Source: Prosopocoilus inquinatus (taxonomy: Eukaryota; Arthropoda; Insecta; Coleoptera; Lucanidae). From it: a stretch of 64,000 nt of DNA. This document shows positions 23,416-33,340 of the stretch, one piece after another (within the stretch, counting starts at the first letter, position 1; each line of letters opens with the position of its first letter). A program made the position numbers and the translations under genes. Where the stretch lies: contig CM069871.1 in the NCBI GenBank assembly GCA_036172665.1, positions 59,146,713 to 59,210,712 on the forward strand, read 5' to 3'. Under the pieces are notes generated by a model, which searched no databases, was not told where the DNA came from, and saw only the letters and a program-made list of their open reading frames with translations.

Positions 23416-25208
23416 AATTTTATTGTTTCTATAAACATTAATTGTATGTATGGTTATTAAATTTAGGAGGGGTGTTAATATATGCAATTTAATAACGCCT
23501 GATTAAATTGGTAACCATACAAACGCATGTTGATAAAAAATAGTTGAATTAAAGAAATATTTCCGTCAGTTCTGTATTTTGCACTTTAAAGTTAAAAAAC
23601 GAATCTGAAGTAATTTGAAGGCTTTACTGTGAACAGTAGAATTGAACGAATAGAATTATGGAAGAGATAAGGAAAGCACAAACAAGAATAATATCAGTAT
23701 TTTTTTATAGATTTTGTTAGATGCTAAATTCTAAGCAACAGTGATTCTATTTTATTCAAACTCACCCTCGCGGTCGCCGATGCTTCTTAGGTACACGCTA
23801 TTTAAATTAAACTAGAAAAATTGATAAAAGTTTGAGAATTTCATGACGGGGAAAATTGAGATGTGGTGTCAAACAAACAAAGTCACGTTCGGAACTGGCG
23901 CGAGTTTTCTCTCCCGTCATATTTATGACATCGTTGGCTTAAGCTGGCGCGGGATTTCCTGAAATTCGCTCGCGCTGAAAAAGATCCTACGACTCATTTA
24001 TGATTCAACGACATTTTGCTCTGTCTTAGTACGATCTCATTTCTTGGTTTTCTTTAAGCGGACTAATGCTTTCGTCGTATAAGCTCGCAGCTGCATATAA
24101 TTCATTAGGTATTTTCAAATGAGTCATATTCCGATTTGATTTTCTAATTTATAATTAATGTTACTTAAAGTGTGCCAAGAGAAAAATAATAATAATAATA
24201 ATCTGGATTCTTACACAAGAACACACAACTAAAGATGAGTTCTGTAAAAAGATAGGTCTGTGCTGTCATGGTTGTTCCAATTTGCGTTTCTTTACACAAC
24301 TAAAACTGAAGTTGTTACCGCAAAGTTCATTCCTGCGAGTCCGGGTTGTATCCAAAATTAATATATGAGTAGTTATCTCATAAGCTTGGATTTACATGCA
24401 TAAAGCCGAATGCTGGATCGCGCTGGTGACGGTATCCGTGCGGTCTCTCGTGACGTCAGATTAGACTGTTTTGATTTCGATTGGTTGCGATCCACGGCGC
24501 ATGCACAGTCGGTGCCGTTGCCATAACAACGCAACAATTCTGATGATTTTAAATGGAGCTTCAGCTTGGATGAGTGACGTAGTCCTGAGACCCATACGAA
24601 AAATGTCGAATCCGTTCGATATTGCACGAGGCAACTTCCCAGGTACTAACTTTGGGTTGTATCTACTTTATCTGCAAGTGCGAGATTTCTTGTCGCGTGA
24701 ACGTATTAGGTTTTAACAACATCAGCGTGTTACTTTGAATTACTGAATAACGACAGTACTGAAAGAGAACCGTAACATGCTACATGTTCGTCGATTAATT
24801 CTTTTGAAAAAGAAAATGTCATTTATACCAGTTAAGTTTTTATCTAAATTCCGATTCTAACTGAATCTCAATAATAGTATGTATGATATTAACGAATGCA
24901 TTCAAAACTGAATAAATACTTCCTGAATGATTTACAAATTTCCCTTTTTAAAATATCCGTACGGGATATGACAAAATCCAGCGTCTAATTCAAACATAAT
25001 TAACGAGAAAGCGCCTTAATTGTTTTGATTGAAATACAATCTGCTGGTACATCATTGCAAGTAAGTTCAACAATTTGAATTTCAATTGTCAGCATGGGAT
25101 CCCCCCATTTAAAACGTTAATTTTGGCTGCGTTCCAAACATCGTAAAGAACATTGATTTGCAAGCAAAGCAAATGTCGGTAATTCATGTAGACAGTTTCC
25201 ACAGCAAA
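23416..25208. other. No gene recognised
   Basis: It contains the possible polypurine tract and LTR start at 23460-23480, then AT-rich sequence. An (AAT)n run lies at 24186-24203. About 23770-23835 weakly resembles 5470-5535 (CTTCTTRGGTACACG-like then TATTTAAATTAAA). Short frames at 24373-24716 on both strands carry no recognisable domain. Confidence 0.4.
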
Positions 25209-25216
25209 TAAGGCGT

Positions 25217-25334
25217 GATTTTTTCACCTCCTGAAAAATTTATCTGCTAGGTAATATCGCTGGAAACTATTATTGATACAATGGTTTTCAAGGATAATAC
25301 CTGGCAGATAAATTTATCAGGAGGTGAAAAAATC
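25217..25334. mobile_element. Hairpin MITE with TAAGGCG flanks
   Basis: Arms of about 42 bp (25217-25258 and 25292-25334) share GATTTTTTCACCTCCTG and AAATTTATCTGC, with a loop of about 33 bp. TAAGGCG occurs just outside on both sides (25209-25215, 25340-25346), a likely 7-8-bp target duplication suggesting a hAT-type MITE. The two ends differ in length by a few bases. Confidence 0.65.
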
Positions 25335-25398
25335 GGGGCTAAGGCGGTGTCGCTGAGTGTATTTCCGAAATGCTAACTAAACAATTTGGTCAATTTAA

Positions 25399-25460
25399 CC
25401 CTTTCGAGACAGTATTCAGTATCTGTATGGTACATATGTGTACCAGGAGTCTCGAAAGGG
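25399..25460. mobile_element. 62-bp piggyBac-type micro-MITE
   Basis: CCCTTTCGAGAC at 25399 and its exact complement GTCTCGAAAGGG ending at 25460 are each flanked by TTAA (25395-25398, 25461-25464). CCC-initial termini in a TTAA target are the signature of piggyBac elements. The interior also carries a near-palindrome (GGTACATATGTGTACC). No room for coding. Confidence 0.75.
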
Positions 25461-25464
25461 TTAA

Positions 25465-26320
25465 ATCAAAAATACGCGTGTTGCATTTTGTGTAAAACCA
25501 AAAGTAAAAAACGAATTTGGAATATAATTTTGCAAGCATGACAGAATCCAGTTTGATTGCTGTAATTGGTGTTTCAAGGTCTTAAGTGCGAAGTTTACGT
25601 GCTGGAAATGCATTTTAGGTGCGGACGATTGTACCTACAACTCATCTGGATAAGATATTCAACTCTTGCATTAGCTGTCCTGCGACAAAAAAATAACGGA
25701 ACTCGTCTGCTCCTTATTAATAGTTTTAAACTGTCACTCGAGAAACACGAGGACTCGCCTGTTTTGTTAAGCAGTTGAACCAAAGAGTGGTACAGGAACG
25801 CGTCCGTGCGCACCCCATTAACTGGCTGAAAGTTTACTTACTTTTGCCATTACGTAATTCATTTTGCTCTGGGCGAGTATTGCTTAATGGGGAGTCATCG
25901 TTGCAAGCGTAACAGCTTAGATTTAATGTCCTTAGATTGCGACGTAAATCTTCAGAGTCGTTAAAACTACTCCGTAGTACCTACTGCCGGTGGAATATTT
26001 TCTTTTACTGTCTCGACATGAACGTTTTACTTTCAATTAACAAAAAACAATTTGCTTACCGATGTGGCACGGAGAAATAATGATGGTGGTATAAGAAACC
26101 GGAATTCTGATTACTAGCAAGCTGTAATCAAAGAAATCAACATTTTTACGAAATGACTGAAGAAGAACTGCTTTTCTGAACTTTAATATTGCTTGGTAGA
26201 GATGGGCAAAACTATCACGTCACTGTAGCAGGTTTGTCTTGTCATAAAACTTTATTAAACTTAATTTCGCTTGTTACACGTCATCAATTAAGGATAGAGA
26301 GGGTAATAGAGGGTGTTCTT
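25465..26320. other. No gene recognised
   Basis: Noncoding by inspection. Short frames at 25566-25813 on both strands are not supported by any domain. Confidence 0.45.
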
Positions 26321-27232
26321 TTATTGTGTTCTTTTATTGTATGCAAATAAAAAAACCTCAGTGTAAGTACTCGAATTACTACCTTCTGCGGGTATCTTTT
26401 GGTGGCGACCGTATCATAGCCAAAATAATTCGAACGGACCACTTGTTTGGAACCGCTGAAATGTGCTAGAAAGATAGGAAGGTCAACTTCGCCTTCGTCT
26501 CGTTATCAAACGCCGACCGATATCGCACTCGATGTTCAACGCAGAGTTTCGTAATAATAACTACTGATATCGCTTATTAATTATTTTATTTAAAATTTTA
26601 ATTCACTGAGCGAAGTAATATTACATTTATTTGTTTTACGGGTCAACTATCGATGAAAATTTATGCACCAATTAGGCAAGCGCGTTAAAAATGTTCTTCC
26701 TTCAGCCTTTTACGTAAATAAACTTTCGCTGCAACTTCGCTGCTAGCAATGAAAGTATTACTACTTACGGTCCTTGTAAAATTTTGATAATTCTTTTAAA
26801 GTTCATATGGAATGTGAAATTTCAATTTATTTGTACCTCTCTTTTAACTTGCTCAGCAACAACGAACCACATGCGATATTCGCAGTCTTTTAAAAATAAT
26901 ACGGAATGAGAAATAACAATTTGTTTGTACCTCGCTTTTAATTTGTTCGGCAACTCCGAACAGCAGCTTCTTGAATTGCACTAGATTTTAATTTAAAATT
27001 CTTAAACTTGTAATTACTTATTATATGTTTTGACGGACCAGCTGATCGGAGCGGCGCTGATTTACATCGTTCCTGCTCAAGATCCAGTAAGGCACTGGCC
27101 CTGGCCTATTTCGGCTGCGGTTCGTAATTGAAGAGGCGCCCGCGTTCCACTTTTAGCTATGCCAGCAGTTCTCAAACGGTTTAGTGAAAATCTGCCACTG
27201 CATTTTTCTCGAAAACATTACATTACATTTAT
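26321..27232. repeat. Dispersed repeat H, copy 1, left part
   Basis: Homologous to 45915-46800 in the same orientation (shared TTATTTAAAATTTTAATTCA, CTGAGCGAAGTAAT, CATTTATTTGTTTTACG, ATGCCAGCAGTT, CAAACGGTTT). Copy 1 continues at 30096-30153 and 33341-33370 after two insertions. Noncoding; nature unknown. Confidence 0.85.
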
Positions 27233-27759
27233 ACAGAAGAGGGAAATAAACTCATATCTTCTTCACAAAAATTGTTTAATAGCTGATGCGCTACGTATAC
27301 ATATATGTTTCGGCCTTACATAATGAAATTAAAATTAAAGGCCTTCTTGAGGTTGAAAGGTTAAAATGTGAGAGTTAATCTCAATTATTCATTAAATGGA
27401 CTTACCAAAACATATAAAACAAGAAACAAAAAGTTTAAGACAATTTAAAGTTCAAAATTACATGATGTTAAATCAAAAAAGGGTGAAAACGTGGAGGCAT
27501 GGCACGGCCAAGGCCGCGTGTTAACAAGAACGGAAAACAGATGTAAGTGAACGTATAAATGACAAGTTCGGGTTATGAACAGTCGGTAAAATAGATAACT
27601 AAAGGTTAAGTAAAGGAAAGGGGGCCGTGTTCAGAAAGGCCAATGAATACGATTCATAAAAATCAGTTTTTTTTTAATTCTGATTGGTCGTTTAAGCAGT
27701 GTTTTTTACTGTTAACATTTTTGAAAGATTTAAATATTTCTACTTCTTCTAAAATGTCC

Positions 27760-28030
27760 GAATCTTTAAAACTATTAGTGACGTGTAAAATTTCAATGGA
27801 GTTATGATCGTTAGTGAAAATATGCTCTGAAAGGCAGAGTGTTCAGCAAAAGTGGATTTGAAAGTGTATTGAGGAGGAAGGAAACGTTGTGTCCCAATAA
27901 TTTCTTGGTTATGTTCTTTTATTCTGGTGTGAAAATCTCGGGAGGTGCGACCTATATAGAATTTTTGGCAATTGCAATTTAATTTGTAAACACCTGATCT
28001 GTTAATAAGAAGAATCTTTTATTTGCTATT
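27760..28030 (-). pseudogene. Penelope-like GIY-YIG endonuclease domain
   Basis: Translation of the minus strand gives SGVYKLNCNCQKFYIGRTS then RDFHTRIKEH and, farther on, FAEHS. This matches the GVY...YIGxT...R...EH signature of the C-terminal GIY-YIG nuclease that nicks target DNA for Penelope elements. Upstream (about 28030-28290) is the linker region (SYKVKHILEKF, CNSLNNIL) in a neighbouring frame. An in-frame stop lies a few codons before the domain. Confidence 0.8.
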
Positions 28031-28297
28031 ACATAATATGTTGTTTAAGGAGTTACAAGTTTTAAAGGCTATTTTTAGGTTAAATTTTTCCAAAATGTGT
28101 TTAACTTTGTAAGAGAGAGGACTGGTAAAAGTAATAGTTTTGTAAGGTGAATCTGTGTTATGTTTTGAAATGAGTATTAAGGAAGTGTGTCTATGTTTTT
28201 GAGTTTTTTCTTTAAAATAATATCGATAATGTATATTGTAACCATTTTGGACAGCAACGTGTTTGATATTGGAAAATTCATCAAAAAATTGTGACTT

Positions 28298-28765
28298 TCA
28301 ACAGGGGTGTGTATGTAACAGACGTTTTAATGCAGCATGTTTATGTTGTATGGGGTGATTAGAATCTTTGGGTATACAAATGTCAGTAGTGGTTGGTTTT
28401 CTGAAAATGGAGAAATGATGCTGATTGTTGGAGATATTGATGTTTAAATCTAAAAAGTTAATAGAATTATTTTGGCTTTTTCTCCAAAGTGAAGTTGCTT
28501 TTATCATGTAGTAAAGAGTTTAGAAATTGAAAAAGGTAATTCAAATCAGTATCAGACCCATTGAAGAGAACCAATACGTCATCAACGTATCTGTACCAGT
28601 AACGAATACGCTTCTGAAAAAGGGGGGGATTTTGAGATGTGGTTGTTTTCCAGATTGTCCACGAAAATTTCACTCATAAGGGGTGACAGAGGGGAGCCCA
28701 TGGCAAAGCCAGAGTTTTGATTGTAGAAGGTATTATTGAAAATGAAAAAGGATTGTTCTAAGGAT
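28298..28765 (-). pseudogene. Penelope-like RT, palm and thumb
   Basis: Minus-strand codons show SGFAMGSPLSPLMSE (about 28680-28720), YRYVDDVLVLF with the YVDD catalytic box (about 28575-28600), then FLDLNINISNNQHHFSI and RKPTTTD with the SNHP and HK..AA motifs. Two frames are needed (28467-28673 and 28298-28507). The order and motifs are diagnostic for Penelope-like enzymes, which resemble telomerase. Confidence 0.85.
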
Positions 28766-28769
28766 AATT

Positions 28770-29190
28770 TTGCATTTTACCCTTTGGATTTTGGATTTCT
28801 AACTACACAAAATTTCCCAATTTATGATTTCCTAGTAACGTTCTACTTCAATGCCAACCAATAACAATTTACCAGAAGGAAGTCCAAGACCTTCTGATTG
28901 TTCAACCCTTCCCGTAAGGCGCGAAGAATAATTTTCTTCGAGGAGAAACGACACCCCAAAGTCAGTACCGATTGATCTTTCATCTAAACCATTAGATGAG
29001 ATCAGCGCAGAGACTCCTCTTTCAATTCAAATCATATTTCAAATTTAATTTTAATTGTAAGAGTTTTGTAAATAGTTGCTGGAGTTATTAAATAGTTCTT
29101 AGACTCAGTGTTGGTGTTTCCATTACTACGAGACAGCAGTTGTTCATGCCTATGCACAGGAACCTCAAAACAGGTGGTATTCACCTTTTT
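28770..29190. other. Foreign segment replacing part of the Penelope RT
   Basis: About 420 bp with no reverse transcriptase similarity. On the minus strand it starts TGAATACCACC and ends GGTAAAATGCA, so TG...CA ends would allow a solo LTR, but no matching 5-bp flank is visible. It contains no frame of note. Around 200-250 residues of the reverse transcriptase are missing at this point. Confidence 0.4.
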
Positions 29191-29197
29191 TATTTAT

Positions 29198-29578
29198 TTA
29201 TTTAGTGGTAGGGTCAGTGAATTCGGAATTACTTAAGAAGTTCAAAATTTTATCAGCGTAATCAGTTTTATTCATTATGACAATACAGTCACCTTTGTCG
29301 GCTTTTGATATCAAACGGTTATGGTTGGTAAGGAATTTTTTAGTTTTTTCAGCAGAGGTTCGGTCTTGTGGAGATAAGGATTGTAAGATCTTTTCAGTCT
29401 CAACTAGGTTAGTGGTGTAAGCCATCTCTTTATTAGGAGGTGGGGTGAATTTGAGGCCTTTTTGGAGGGTATTAGAAACAACGTGAGAGATTGTAACAAT
29501 AGAGGTGTTGACAATGCGTGGATGAAAAATAAAGGACGAGAGAGCTCTATTTCCAACAGGAACAAATTTAGAATTCAA
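29198..29578 (-). pseudogene. Penelope-like RT, fingers region
   Basis: A 126-codon frame with GLKFTPPPNKEMAY at about residues 41-54 and LISKADKGDCIVIMNKTDY at about 89-107, the conserved lead-in of Penelope-like reverse transcriptases. It stops at the border of the foreign segment at 29190, so the catalytic palm motifs A and B are lost. Confidence 0.8.
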
Positions 29579-29764
29579 TTATAATTGACGAAGTTTTTTG
29601 TTTAAATTATTGAACCTTTGTTGGCTAAAGGAATGAACACGGTCCCTTACCTTATGGTCGAAAGCATCCCAAATGGCTGGGTGTAGGGTATATGCGAGAT
29701 AAATTTGTAACTTCTAAATTTGTAGGCAGACGTCATCTCGGATGGAATAACATTTGCGGAGTTC

Positions 29765-29995
29765 TCATTGCAGCCAGATTTTCTTAGCTGATTTAACGGT
29801 GGCTCTGGAGGCTGGAGTATTTAAATTTGTGCAAATGTGCATGAATTTCGGAGTGAGGTTATACCTGAGGCAGTTCGAAAAGAACCAAATCTTGAGGGAA
29901 ACTTTCTTCCTTTCCAAAGATAGGTGTTGATATTGGTATGTTGAAGCAGCTCGATTTGCTGAAGTTGAAGTTGTGTCGAACCCATGTATGCTCAT
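29765..29995 (-). pseudogene. Penelope-like ORF, N-terminal region
   Basis: A 76-codon frame from an ATG, with IWFFSNCLRYNLTPKF resembling the N-terminal conserved region upstream of the reverse transcriptase in Penelope-like proteins. The frame then breaks; related sequence continues toward 29580 in other frames (about 29600-29760). Confidence 0.6.
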
Positions 29996-30095
29996 AGTGA
30001 AGATAGAAGATTAAACAGAAGAGGGAAATAAACTCGTATCTTCTTCACAAAAATTGTTGTTTCGTTAGGAGCTACGTGCGTTCCACACAACTATT

Positions 30096-30153
30096 TTACA
30101 TTTATGTTAAGAACACATGAGTTCAATCGTTGCAATTTATGGTGATACATTGC
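30096..30153. repeat. Repeat H, copy 1, middle part
   Basis: A short piece between the Penelope-like and Gypsy insertions, matching about 46825-46885 (TGTTAAGRACAYRTGAGT, TATGGTGATRCATT). It begins with the Penelope target duplication and ends with the Gypsy duplication ATTGC (30149-30153). Confidence 0.8.
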
Positions 30154-30287
30154 TGTTGTTTTATTTGCAATGAAAATGATACAATCCTCATATTCTAACA
30201 TAAACAAGTGATTGATTAAAACTTTTTACTTATCAACTAGATAGTGCGGTCTTGTGCCGCCTAGATTATATATGTCTGGACATATCA
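30154..30287 (-). repeat. Gypsy 3' LTR (134 bp)
   Basis: On the plus strand it runs TGTTGTTTTATTTGC...GGACATATCA, nearly identical to 33205-33340. It lies downstream in the minus-strand sense, next to the polypurine tract at about 30290-30302. Confidence 0.9.
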
Positions 30288-30306
30288 TTCCACCTCCCTT
30301 AAATGT

Positions 30307-30945
30307 TCAACTTCCGGGAACATAAAGAACTGGTGGAAGCCGTTGACGATGGGAACGTCGAACAGTCAGTGCTGATGACGAAATAGGAGGAGCAGGTACA
30401 ACAGTTGGAATCTCTTCAATTTTTTCTTGTGATAGTGATATAGAACTGTTGCAGTCGGTTTGATTAGCAGAAGCTACATCTGGTGGCTTCTCTTGATGAA
30501 TTTCGGAAGCTACATCTGATGACTTCTCGTAATGAATTTTAGAAGCTTCTCGTAAGATTGATGCAAGATTGTAAGAGTCATCATCGACGTTCTCGGAGTT
30601 GGGAACACTATTGCAATTGGTGGCTTTGCGCAACTGATTTTGATGTCGTCGATGTGTTCCATTTTTGGTTGTGCTGACGAAATACATCGTCTTACCAATT
30701 TGTTGAACAATACGCCCTTTAACCCACGAATGTGAATTATGTGCATAAAGTTTCACATAAACTGGATCGTTGATTTTAAATCTTGTTGACGAAATACCAG
30801 GCAAGGGTTTGTAGTGAGGTGCTTCTAACATAATTGAAAATTTTGTTCGGTAATTGCGACCATGTAGAAGCTCTGCAGGAGACTTTCCAGTTTGTAGGTT
30901 TGGTGTCCTGCGGTATGTATACAATAGTTTTTCGCATGCAGTTTT
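30307..30945 (-). pseudogene. Gypsy integrase C-terminal remnant
   Basis: About 205 codons beginning YTYRRTPNLQTGKSPAELLHG, the end of the Ty3-type integrase core, followed by a basic C-terminal domain (HSWVKGRIVQQIGKTMYFV; RRHQNQLRK) and a Ser/Glu-rich tail ending near LPPVLYVPGS. The zinc finger and the D,D,E catalytic core are missing. Confidence 0.85.
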
Positions 30946-30949
30946 CTTT

Positions 30950-31611
30950 GCATTTCCTCCGCGATTGGGTGTCCATATTCATCACGATGTGAGAGTACAG
31001 CGCCCATTCCATACGAAGATGCATCAGTTGCTAGAATGAGCGGGGAGTTTGGCTTGTAGTGTACAAGCGAGGTGGCACCAATGATGTGTTGCTTCAACTT
31101 TTCAAACGCTTTGTCTTGAGCAGGTTCCCAGATAAACTTGACGTTCTTCTTACGAAGCCTATTGAGTGGACCAGTGATCTCAGAAAAATTTGGGATAAAC
31201 TTGCCGTAATAATTGACTTTCGCTAGGAAAGATTGAAGTTCGCCGAGATCCTTTGGTTTAGGAAGATTCTTTATTGCCGTGATTCCAGATTCAGATGGAC
31301 GAATACCTCGTGAGCTAATTATGTTTCCAAGGTATTCAACTTCATCTTTAAAGAAATCGCATTTTGATAAATTACAGCGTAGACCATTGGTTTCCAATCG
31401 GTTGAACAGTTCATTAAGTGTTTCGAAGTGTTCTGCTTTGGTTGCACCAGTAACGATAATATCATCAACGTAGGTTGCACAGCCACGCAGTCCATTTTTG
31501 AGCTGTTCAATGAATCGTTGAAAAATTGCAGGTGCACTTGCCACGCCAAATGGAATTCTCTCATACTGGTAGAGTCCATGAGGTGTTTTGACCACGGTAA
31601 GCTGTTTTGAC
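30950..31611 (-). pseudogene. Gypsy reverse transcriptase and RNase H start
   Basis: The frame starts mid-domain with KTPHGLYQYERIPFGVASAP and carries TYVDDIIVTG (YVDD box), LSKCDFF, VEYLG and FLAKVNYYGKFIPNF. RNase H begins with LATDASSYGMGAVLSH (first catalytic Asp) and ends at HPIAEEMQRKLHA, where the second deletion fuses it to integrase. Motif A of the polymerase lies in the deleted part, so the enzyme cannot work. Confidence 0.88.
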
Positions 31612-31624
31612 TGTTCATCGAGTT

Positions 31625-32146
31625 CAAGCTAATGGCTGTCGCGTTAACTGAAAACTCCGGAGACTGTTCAGCTATAGAAGACACGCGATATACAAGTTCC
31701 AGTGCATTAATTAATTCGGTATCTTGTGTGTCTTGTTGCGAAATATTGTAACCAAAAGCTCTGAACCAATCAAGACCAAAAATATTCACGGTATCGTGTG
31801 ACTTTACTACGAAGATCCGAAGTTTTCGGTATCTTGACCCAATTTGTGCATTGCACGTGAAATATCCCTTAATTGAAATGCTTGAGTTACAGTAACCTTT
31901 AATTTGAGTGTTTCCAGCTTTCAGCGGAGGAAAACCAATTGCTTCGTATCCAGCAGGTCCAATTATTGATGCAGAAGCTCCAGTATCCATTAGAAACTTG
32001 AGCTTGATTCCATTGACGACTGCATACACGTTGTAGGCAGGTCCCGTATCCTCGATTGGCATTTTTTCGTTTGTCGGAAATTCTTGAATGTGTTTCACCT
32101 GATGTGATGTTCGAGAATACTTGATATTCTTGCTTCTGTTCTTCAT
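31625..32146 (-). pseudogene. Gypsy protease (retropepsin) region
   Basis: The frame from 32146 contains FLMDTGASASIIG, the active-site DTGA loop of an aspartic protease that would mature the polyprotein, and VNIFGLDWF downstream. At about 31620 the sequence jumps directly into the middle of the reverse transcriptase in another frame; roughly 130 residues are missing. Confidence 0.85.
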
Positions 32147-32227
32147 TCATGTTTTCATGTTCATGCTTTGCTATCGAAATTTTTCGTTTATTATTAATTT
32201 ATTATTTAATTAACTAATTTAATTAAT

Positions 32228-33150
32228 TTAATTTTTTATTATTAGCGCTAGACATGCACACGGACGAGATGTGTCCAGTTTGTTGCATTTGTTACAAGTA
32301 GCATTACGAACTGGACATTCTGAACGCTTGTGTTGGTAATTGCATTGTGGACATGAACGTAATTTAGAAATAAAATATTGATGCGTTCTAGTTGCTTTAT
32401 AACTTTTACGGCGAGATGAGTATTGGCTTGACATTTGATTAATTTCATCCTCGATATTGTCTCCAGTAATAGTCTGATTTGCGGCAAGAGTTGCTTCAAA
32501 TATTTGTGCCTGGCGTAGGACACTTTGTAATGTAGGAGATTCCGCTTATAACGCCGCAGTTCGAACTTTATGATGTTTATGATGTTCAAAATAATCATGT
32601 CACATATTTGTTCGTCAATCAGTTCATTTTGACATTGAGAACAAATAAATTGACACTCACGAGCTAAACCTCATAGTCCGGCGACTCATTCTGCACAGGA
32701 CTGGTCCTTGGTCATTAGTGTCTTGCGAAATTTGACTCTAGCTGTCATTGGATGCATCTTTTTCTTTAAAATGTTCGGTTAAAGTTGCGATAAGTGCACT
32801 AAAAGTTTGTTTGCTGATGTCAGATGAGCCAAATAATTTTTGTAAAAGTACAAAGGCTTCATCACTGACCCATGATAAAAAGTATGCACGATGAGTTTCT
32901 TCTGTTCTGATGATGAGCTTCGAAATGTTGCATAAGTCTCGGGTGATACGTTCGCCAATCTTCTTTGAGATTAAATGCTTGAAACATAGGTACACTGGAC
33001 AACGGTTGGATAATTGTAGTCACCTCCCTCTAAATTGAAAGTTTGTCTTCCCATAAGCAGTTGAATCAATTCGCGATGCTGCTGTTCACGTTGTGTCCGC
33101 TCTTCAATCATTAATGCAAGTAGTGCCTTTACCAGTTCATCCGTAGCCAT
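32228..33150 (-). pseudogene. Gypsy gag with zinc knuckle, frameshifted
   Basis: An ATG at 33148-33150 starts a frame of about 54 codons (MATDELVKALLALMIEE; Gln/Arg-rich) that shifts near 32990 into the 85-codon frame ending at 32738 (HRAYFLSWVSDEAFVLLQKL). Further frames lead to CPQCNYQHKRSEC and CNKC at about 32270-32350, the nucleic-acid-binding CCHC-type region of gag. At least two frame breaks make it non-functional. Confidence 0.8.
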
Positions 33151-33204
33151 TCTTCTTACAAATTAACTGCCTGTTCTAAATTCCTTACAAGACTGCGCCA
33201 AACA

Positions 33205-33340
33205 TGTTATGTTTTATTTGCAATGAAAATGATACAATCCTCATATTCTAACATAAACAAGTGATTGATTAAAACTTTTTACTTATCAACCAGATAGTGC
33301 GGTCTTGTGCCGCCTAGATTATATATATCTGGACATATCA
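33205..33340 (-). repeat. Gypsy 5' LTR (136 bp)
   Basis: It runs TGTTATGTTTTATTTGC...GGACATATCA on the plus strand. It should carry the element's promoter. The primer-binding-like TGGCGCAGTC begins four bases beyond its inner edge (about 33189-33200). Confidence 0.9.

Larger units (their letters stand above)
27233..30095 (-). mobile_element. Penelope-like element with GIY-YIG endonuclease
   Basis: A minus-strand Penelope-like retroelement inserted in repeat H. TTACATTTAT flanks both sides (27223-27232, 30096-30105), a probable 10-bp target duplication. Direct repeats CAGAAGAGGGAAATAAACTC (27234-27276 and 30016-30058) lie at or near the ends, as expected of the terminal repeats of this group. 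From 5' to 3' on the minus strand come the N-terminal region, a partial reverse transcriptase and a GIY-YIG nuclease. Coding is broken by frameshifts, and much of the reverse transcriptase is replaced by unrelated sequence at about 28770-29190. Confidence 0.88.
30154..33340 (-). mobile_element. Gypsy (Ty3-type) LTR retrotransposon, internally deleted
   Basis: The LTRs at 30154-30287 and 33205-33340 begin TGTT and end ATATCA, and ATTGC flanks the element on both sides (30149-30153, 33341-33345). Coding is on the minus strand: gag, protease, reverse transcriptase, RNase H and the end of integrase. The N-terminal third of the reverse transcriptase and most of RNase H and integrase are deleted, leaving 3.19 kb. 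A primer-binding-like TGGCGCAGTC follows the 5' LTR, and AAGGGAGGTGG before the 3' LTR is the polypurine tract. LTRs differ at about two substitutions and one 2-bp indel, so insertion was recent. Confidence 0.92.

Noticed and set aside
27234..27310. Hammerhead ribozyme in the Penelope terminal repeat
   Set aside because: A CTGATG occurs, but the GAAA core element and stem II pairing were not found in the right order on either strand.
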